Below are positions 61,714 through 64,000 of a stretch of DNA of 64,000 nucleotides, in pieces. The position numbers were made by a program, and so were the translations under genes. Position 1 is the stretch's first letter. Each line of letters starts with the position of its first letter. The DNA is from Acetobacteraceae bacterium (lineage in GTDB: Bacteria; Pseudomonadota; Alphaproteobacteria; Acetobacterales; Acetobacteraceae), in the NCBI GenBank assembly GCA_004843345.1, contig CP039460.1:1042921-1106920 (forward strand), read 5' to 3'. The notes under the pieces were generated by a model. It saw only the letters and a program-made list of their open reading frames with translations, searched no databases and was not told the DNA's origin.

Positions 61714-64000
61714 GTGCGTAAAGAAAATCCGTCAAAAACAAGCAAAGATTTACTCAAAGGTCCTTGCATTCGGGTGCGTGGCGCACGGACTCATAATCTT
61801 AAAAACGTGAATGCGGATATTCCACGAAATACGCTGACGGTAATTACAGGGCTTTCTGGGTCTGGAAAGTCTTCTTTGGCGTTTGATACGATTTATGCCG
61901 AGGGACAGCGGCGCTATGTGGAAAGTCTTTCGGCCTATGCACGGCAATTTTTGGAATTGATGGGTAAACCAGATGTTGATTCTATTGAAGGGCTTTCGCC
62001 TGCGATTTCCATTGAGCAAAAAACAACCTCTAAAAATCCACGTTCTACCGTTGGGACGATTACAGAAATTCATGATTATATGCGCCTTTTATGGGCGAGA
62101 GCGGGGATTCCTTATTCGCCAGCAACAGGCCTTCCGATTGAGGCGCAATCTGTAAGCCAAATGGTGGATCGGGTGATGGCCTTGCCAGAGAAAACACGTC
62201 TGATGCTGATTGCGCCTGTGGTTCGGGGGCGTAAAGGGGACGGTGCCAAAGATTTAGCTGAGCTGGCGCAAAAAGGATTTTCCAGAGTTCGGGTCGATGG
62301 TGAAATTTATGAAATTTCAGAAGTTCCGAAATTAAACCGCAAAACACGTCATGATATTGAGGTCATTGTTGACCGTATTGTCGTGCGTTCTGAGATTGAG
62401 CGTCGCTTAGCAGATTCTCTTGAAACAGGTTTAGAGCTTTCTGATGGGTTGGTTTTTCTTGAAGAAGCGCCTTCTGCAAAAGCAGAAACGGAAAAAGAGG
62501 GCAAAGAGCTGATTAAATTAAGCTTTTCCTCCCGTTATTCCTGCCCTGTTTCCGGGTTTATGATTGAAACCATTGAACCGAGATTGTTTTCCTTTAATGC
62601 GCCCATGGGGGCCTGTCCAACCTGTGATGGTTTAGGATCAGAGACAAATTTTGATGCAAATCTGATTGTGCCAGATGAGGAATTGAGTCTCAAAGAAGGG
62701 GCGATTGCGCCTTGGCGTGATAATGGTTGGGACAAAGGGGATGTGTATGCTCAGACGCTTGAGGCTGTGGCGAAACATATGGAAGAGAAAACTTCTACGC
62801 CTTGGAAAAATCTCAAACCAGAAACGCAGGAATATATTTTAAGAGGTGGTCGGGATATTCTTGAAATTCCTTATGTGGAAGGGTCTCGGGTGCATCTTGT
62901 CCGCCGTATTTTTGATGGGGTGATCGGGCATTTGGAAAAGCGCTTTTCCCGCACCGAAAGCAACCATATTAAAGATTATCTTGGCCGTTATCAGTCTCAA
63001 TCACCTTGCCCTACCTGTCAGGGCGCACGTTTAAAGCCCGAAGCTTTATGCGTAAAGGTGAATGGGGAGGATATAGCCCATGTTTCTGAGATGACAATTT
63101 CGGATGCTTTGGAATGGTTTTCCCATGTGGAAGAGAAGCTTAGCCCTCAACGTGCCGAAATTGCGCATCGTATTTTGCGTGAAATTGTCGAACGCCTGCA
63201 TTTTTTAGAACGTGTTGGTTTGGATTATCTAACCCTTTCCCGTTGTTCGGCGACTTTATCAGGGGGAGAAAGCCAGCGTATTCGTCTAGCCTCTCAAATT
63301 GGATCAGGGCTGACAGGGGTTTTGTATGTGTTAGATGAACCCTCTATTGGGTTGCATCAGCGCGATAATGACCGTCTTTTGGAAATGCTGCGCCGTTTGC
63401 GGGATTTGGGAAATACGATTTTGGTAGTGGAGCATGATGAGGATGCCATTCGCCAAGCCGATTTTCTGATTGATATGGGGCCTCGGGCAGGGGCTCTTGG
63501 AGGGGAACTTATTGCGGCGGGTACGCCGAAAGAAGTTGCGGCGCACCCAACAAGTTTGACAGGATTGTGGCTGGCAGGAAAAAGAGGCATTCAAGTGCCT
63601 GAAAAGCGCCGTAAGCCAAAAGGCTGGCTGACGCTGAAAGGGGCTTGCGGCAATAATTTAAAAGATGTCACCGTTAAATTTCCTTTGGGCATTTTTACGG
63701 CAGTTACAGGGGTTTCCGGATCAGGAAAGTCCAGCCTTGTCATTGACACCTTGTTTAAAGCCGTCAGCAGAAGATTGATGCGAGGCTCAGCTGTGCCTTT
63801 AGAATATAAAAAATTAGACGGGCTGGATAAGCTGGACAAGGTTATCGAAATTGATCAGTCGCCTATTGGACGTACGCCACGTTCCAACCCTGCGACCTAT
63901 ACCGACCTTTTTACGCCTATCCGGGAGTGGTTTTCAGGTCTCCCAGAGGCAAAAGCCAGAGGGTATAAAGCAGGGCGTTTTTCGTTCAATGTGAAGGGGG
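61714..64000 (+). CDS. uvrA: Excinuclease ABC subunit A (3' truncated by the window)
   Basis: The first 762 residues of UvrA, the damage sensor of nucleotide excision repair. The start is GTG with AGGGG about 6 bases upstream; an ATG four bases earlier is out of frame. Visible: Walker [10 protein letters not shown] near residue 50, zinc-finger cysteines C-P-T-C-D-G and C-P-T-C-Q-G, signature L-S-G-G-E-S-Q-R-I, Walker [11 protein letters not shown], and the second Walker [10 protein letters not shown]. About 180-200 C-terminal residues lie outside the window. Confidence 0.95.
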   Translation, partial: MRKENPSKTSKDLLKGPCIRVRGARTHNLKNVNADIPRNTLTVITGLSGSGKSSLAFDTIYAEGQRRYVESLSAYARQFLELMGKPDVDSIEGLSPAISIEQKTTSKNPRSTVGTITEIHDYMRLLWARAGIPYSPATGLPIEAQSVSQMVDRVMALPEKTRLMLIAPVVRGRKGDGAKDLAELAQKGFSRVRVDGEIYEISEVPKLNRKTRHDIEVIVDRIVVRSEIERRLADSLETGLELSDGLVFLEEAPSAKAETEKEGKELIKLSFSSRYSCPVSGFMIETIEPRLFSFNAPMGACPTCDGLGSETNFDANLIVPDEELSLKEGAIAPWRDNGWDKGDVYAQTLEAVAKHMEEKTSTPWKNLKPETQEYILRGGRDILEIPYVEGSRVHLVRRIFDGVIGHLEKRFSRTESNHIKDYLGRYQSQSPCPTCQGARLKPEALCVKVNGEDIAHVSEMTISDALEWFSHVEEKLSPQRAEIAHRILREIVERLHFLERVGLDYLTLSRCSATLSGGESQRIRLASQIGSGLTGVLYVLDEPSIGLHQRDNDRLLEMLRRLRDLGNTILVVEHDEDAIRQADFLIDMGPRAGALGGELIAAGTPKEVAAHPTSLTGLWLAGKRGIQVPEKRRKPKGWLTLKGACGNNLKDVTVKFPLGIFTAVTGVSGSGKSSLVIDTLFKAVSRRLMRGSAVPLEYKKLDGLDKLDKVIEIDQSPIGRTPRSNPATYTDLFTPIREWFSGLPEAKARGYKAGRFSFNVKG

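Overview
The window looks like chromosomal DNA of an alphaproteobacterium, most likely an acetic acid bacterium (Acetobacteraceae) with an AT-leaning genome. The main support is a three-subunit membrane-bound aldehyde dehydrogenase (molybdopterin subunit, [2Fe-2S] subunit, tri-haem cytochrome c) of the acetic-acid-bacteria type. A cydDCAB quinol oxidase operon, a xerC-priA pair, a fused folBK gene, a DUF3297 protein and paired large porins fit the same picture. Two sequences matching the chromosomal parS consensus (27464 and 59319), about 32 kb apart, suggest the window lies in the origin-proximal part of the chromosome.

Layout. 1-7.4 kb: end of a ManC/AlgA-type enzyme, an orphan pstS, a DUF2721 protein, a DsbD-like thiol transporter, an SDR oxidoreductase, a secreted unknown, a HAD phosphatase and dUTPase. 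7.4-13.2 kb: the aldehyde dehydrogenase genes followed upstream by MocA-like and XdhC-like maturation genes. 13.2-17.7 kb: xerC and priA head to head with overlapping start codons, then ssb and a lytic-transglycosylase-like lipoprotein. 17.7-20.9 kb: queuosine genes queD, queC and queE, with tRNA-Asp(GUC), itself a substrate of that pathway, directly upstream of queE. A twice-frameshifted flavin reductase lies between queC and queE. 21.2-29.7 kb: exported catalase, ugd, a secreted GIN-like protein, mlaE-mlaF, radA and an SPFH protein.

29.8-37.7 kb is a complete nickel-uptake locus: a TonB-dependent receptor, then convergently nikABCDE and nikR. A perfect NikR operator (GTATGA-N16-TCATAC) lies in front of the receptor gene and a degenerate one in front of nikA. 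This ties the outer-membrane receptor and the inner-membrane ABC importer into one predicted nickel-repressed regulon, and is the most informative system in the window.

37.7-43.1 kb: a decayed DUF805/SHOCT gene, a HAD hydrolase and two tandem porins. 43.3-50.1 kb: a structured leader, cydD, cydC, cydA, cydB, a 76-residue membrane protein and a 29-residue CydX-like protein, closed by tandem hairpins. 50.2-53.4 kb: folP, folBK and folE, with a DsbA/ScsC-like oxidoreductase upstream. 53.5-61.7 kb: SMR transporter, oligopeptidase B-like peptidase, YigZ, a secreted unknown, an MBL hydrolase, an alpha/beta hydrolase, a LysE-type exporter, DUF3297 and a decayed AlbA_2-domain gene. 61.7 kb to the end: uvrA, cut by the window edge.

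Three loci (19.2-20.0, 37.7-38.0 and 60.5-61.6 kb) are broken. All six frame changes that could be reconstructed look like single-base losses, five of them in or beside short homopolymers, while the other genes are open.
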